From: Tretioscincus oriximinensis
Lineage: Eukaryota; Chordata; Lepidosauria; Squamata; Gymnophthalmidae
Direction: 5' to 3'
NCBI GenBank assembly: GCA_022410635.1
Contig: JAJVDF010000376.1
Coordinates: 840,543 to 904,542 of the forward strand
DNA length: 64,000 bases
The notes beneath the pieces were generated by a model. The model did not search any database. It was not told the DNA's origin and saw only the letters and a list, made by a program, of their open reading frames with translations. Position numbers and translations under genes: made by a program. The first letter of the stretch is position 1. Every line of letters begins with the position of its first letter. Of this stretch, positions 62,701 through 64,000 are shown one piece after another.

Positions 62701-63106
62701 CACGTTAGATCAGTAGACCTCAAGGCAAAACATTAGATAAACGCTGCCCTTCTACTGGGGAGTCACCTTTCCTAGACTTCTCCTTTCTTGGACAAAGATT
62801 GATTTGCCAACAAGTGAAACAGTGAACAGATTCATGCCACACCTAGTGTTAAGGCAAGCATGGTGCTTGTCTTGGCAAGGGCAAGAGGTGCCCGTAACGG
62901 AAGCAGGTCCTTTTCTGGAAAGCTCCGACAACCAACCAGGCAACCATTTCTGCAGACCCGCTTTGCTTACACTTATTTTTCCACGAGCTACATTTTCCTT
63001 ACTTGCTTCCAAACTGTATCACACATTATACCTTCCGGTGAATTTCTAGCATGTGCTTAAAGTCTACGTATTCTTGTATCTCTGTCCTAGATCATCCACT
63101 CACTGA
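62701..63106. other. No recognised feature
   Basis: Apparently unique. Confidence 0.4.
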
Positions 63107-63428
63107 AGGTCACACCTAAGCATTAATCCAACGTCAGCCCACTTTCAAGGTGAGAGAACACACCAGCAAAGTCGCGAAAAGTTTTCTTTCAGCGTTCTCT
63201 CTTGGGGAAAAAAACCTCAGTTATTATTCACAAGGGTTATTATAACAATCGGGACAGCTTTAATGGGTGTGGAAAAGCAGGTTGTTTACCACATGGGGGA
63301 AAAAGACCTTCCTACAGCCTTTAAAGTTATAAATCTATCCCCTTGGCTGGGGTAACCTATTTGTTTTGCTGCTCTGTTTTACCATTCTAAAAGTGGACTG
63401 ATGCTCAGTTTAAGTTGAGGTGTGACCA
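63107..63428. mobile_element. MITE with GTCACACCT ends, copy 2
   Basis: Left GGTCACACCTAAGCATTAAT.., right inverse TGGTCACACCTCAACTTAAA... Shared internal text with copy 1 includes CCACTTTCAAGGTGAGAGA and TTTTCTTTCAGCGTT. About 130 bp longer than copy 1. Confidence 0.75.
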
Positions 63429-63544
63429 GGCTCTTCGGGACAAGGAGAATTTGTGTGAAGGCACTCCTGAAAAGATAAGCTCAATCTGAACACGTAGGTC
63501 CACCAAGGGGGCTTGTAGGAAAAGGATAGGGGTGTCAGCTTTCG

Positions 63545-64000
63545 TAGAAGAAGTAGACGTGTCTACGGAACCTCATGCCACAGACCTTTCTCCTGTTGCT
63601 CTCCAAGTGATAGAAGCTCCCTTGCTGGACTTTCTAGCATGGCTGTTTCTCTGAAATTGAAGAAGTAACAGTGTTTACGAAAGCTCCTGCTACCTNCCTT
63701 TTTCTTGTTCATTTCTAAAGTGCTACAAGTTTCCAGTGCTAAACTCCATAGCATTTGAAGAAAGAGACTTGTCTAGGAAAGCTCATGTTGCCTACCTTTT
63801 TCTTGTTAAGACTCTAACGAGATGTATTTGTTAGACACCATAGAAAGAGCCAAAGTCCACAAAGTCTCTGAAGAAGGAGACTTGTCTATGGAAGCTCCTG
63901 CTGCTTCTCCTAAGGTGCTACACTCCCTTGCTAGACTCCGTAGCATCTGAAGAAGGAGACTTGTCTATGGAAGCTCCTGCTGCCTCCCTTTCCCTTGTGA
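63545..64000 (+). repeat. Tandem array of GAAGAAG units, runs off the window
   Basis: Unit starts (GAAGAA..) at 63547, 63659, 63757, 63870 and 63949, so spacings are 112, 98, 113 and 79 bp. Shared core: AGACTTGTCTATGGAAGCTC, CTGCTGCC, TTTCTAAGGTGCTACA, TTGCTAGACTCCGTAGCAT. The array is cut by the window edge. Confidence 0.85.

Noticed and set aside
63545..64000. Array considered as a protein-coding repeat
   Set aside because: Spacings of 112, 98, 113 and 79 bp break the reading frame, and stops occur in all frames.

Overview
The window is vertebrate nuclear DNA, almost certainly from a squamate reptile (lizard or gecko). The evidence is its repeat content: many CR1 LINE 3' ends, tRNA-headed SINEs of the Sauria type with Bov-B-like tails, an L1 insertion, many small inverted-repeat DNA transposons, and very long trinucleotide microsatellites. 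I found no convincing host protein-coding gene, rRNA, tRNA or CRISPR array. Nearly every open reading frame is either a decayed retrotransposon reading frame (CR1, L1, one other non-LTR element) or an artefact of a microsatellite (poly-Leu, poly-Lys, poly-Glu, poly-Asn). The window reads as intergenic or deep-intronic sequence. One weak candidate for a spliced exon pair lies at 41.16-41.62 kb.

Layout. 0-10 kb: two terminal-inverted-repeat (TIR) DNA elements, CR1 copies (the best reverse-transcriptase fragment is at 8.2-9.3 kb, minus strand), SINEs and polypyrimidine tracts. 10-18 kb: trinucleotide arrays, SINEs, a CR1, and a local duplication (15.5-17.6 kb) built around a 66-bp minisatellite and a 440-base assembly gap. 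18-25 kb: CR1 copies, a head-to-head SINE pair, and a degenerate satellite-like block (22.8-24.5 kb) interrupted by a foldback MITE and a CR1. 25.8-28.4 kb: one L1 broken by two CR1s and a SINE. 28-40 kb: CR1s (two with tandemly repeated 3' ends), SINEs and a 500-bp purine tract. 40.9-49 kb: the most repeat-poor and AT-rich part, still holding several MITEs, including one nested inside another. 49-64 kb: a non-LTR fragment, a possible Helitron terminus, nested SINE and CR1 insertions, large TTC/TAC and ATT arrays, and a tandem array of a ~100-bp unit that runs off the right edge.

How the parts interact: the SINEs end in (TTC)n and most TTC/GAA arrays sit exactly on a SINE 3' end, so SINE insertion appears to seed the microsatellites. 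Several elements can be dated relative to each other by nesting. Scattered single n bases, dense in one ATT array, suggest unresolved heterozygosity or polishing ambiguity.

The most novel-looking items are uncatalogued short mobile units: a ~122-bp unit with an 11-bp target duplication and a terminal tandem array; a MITE family with GTCACACCT-type ends; a foldback MITE family with GGCTGACCAGATG ends; the ~300-bp-period block at 22.8-24.5 kb; and a ~158-bp repeat pair at 37.1 and 39.8 kb. Family names were assigned from memory of motifs, not from a database search.
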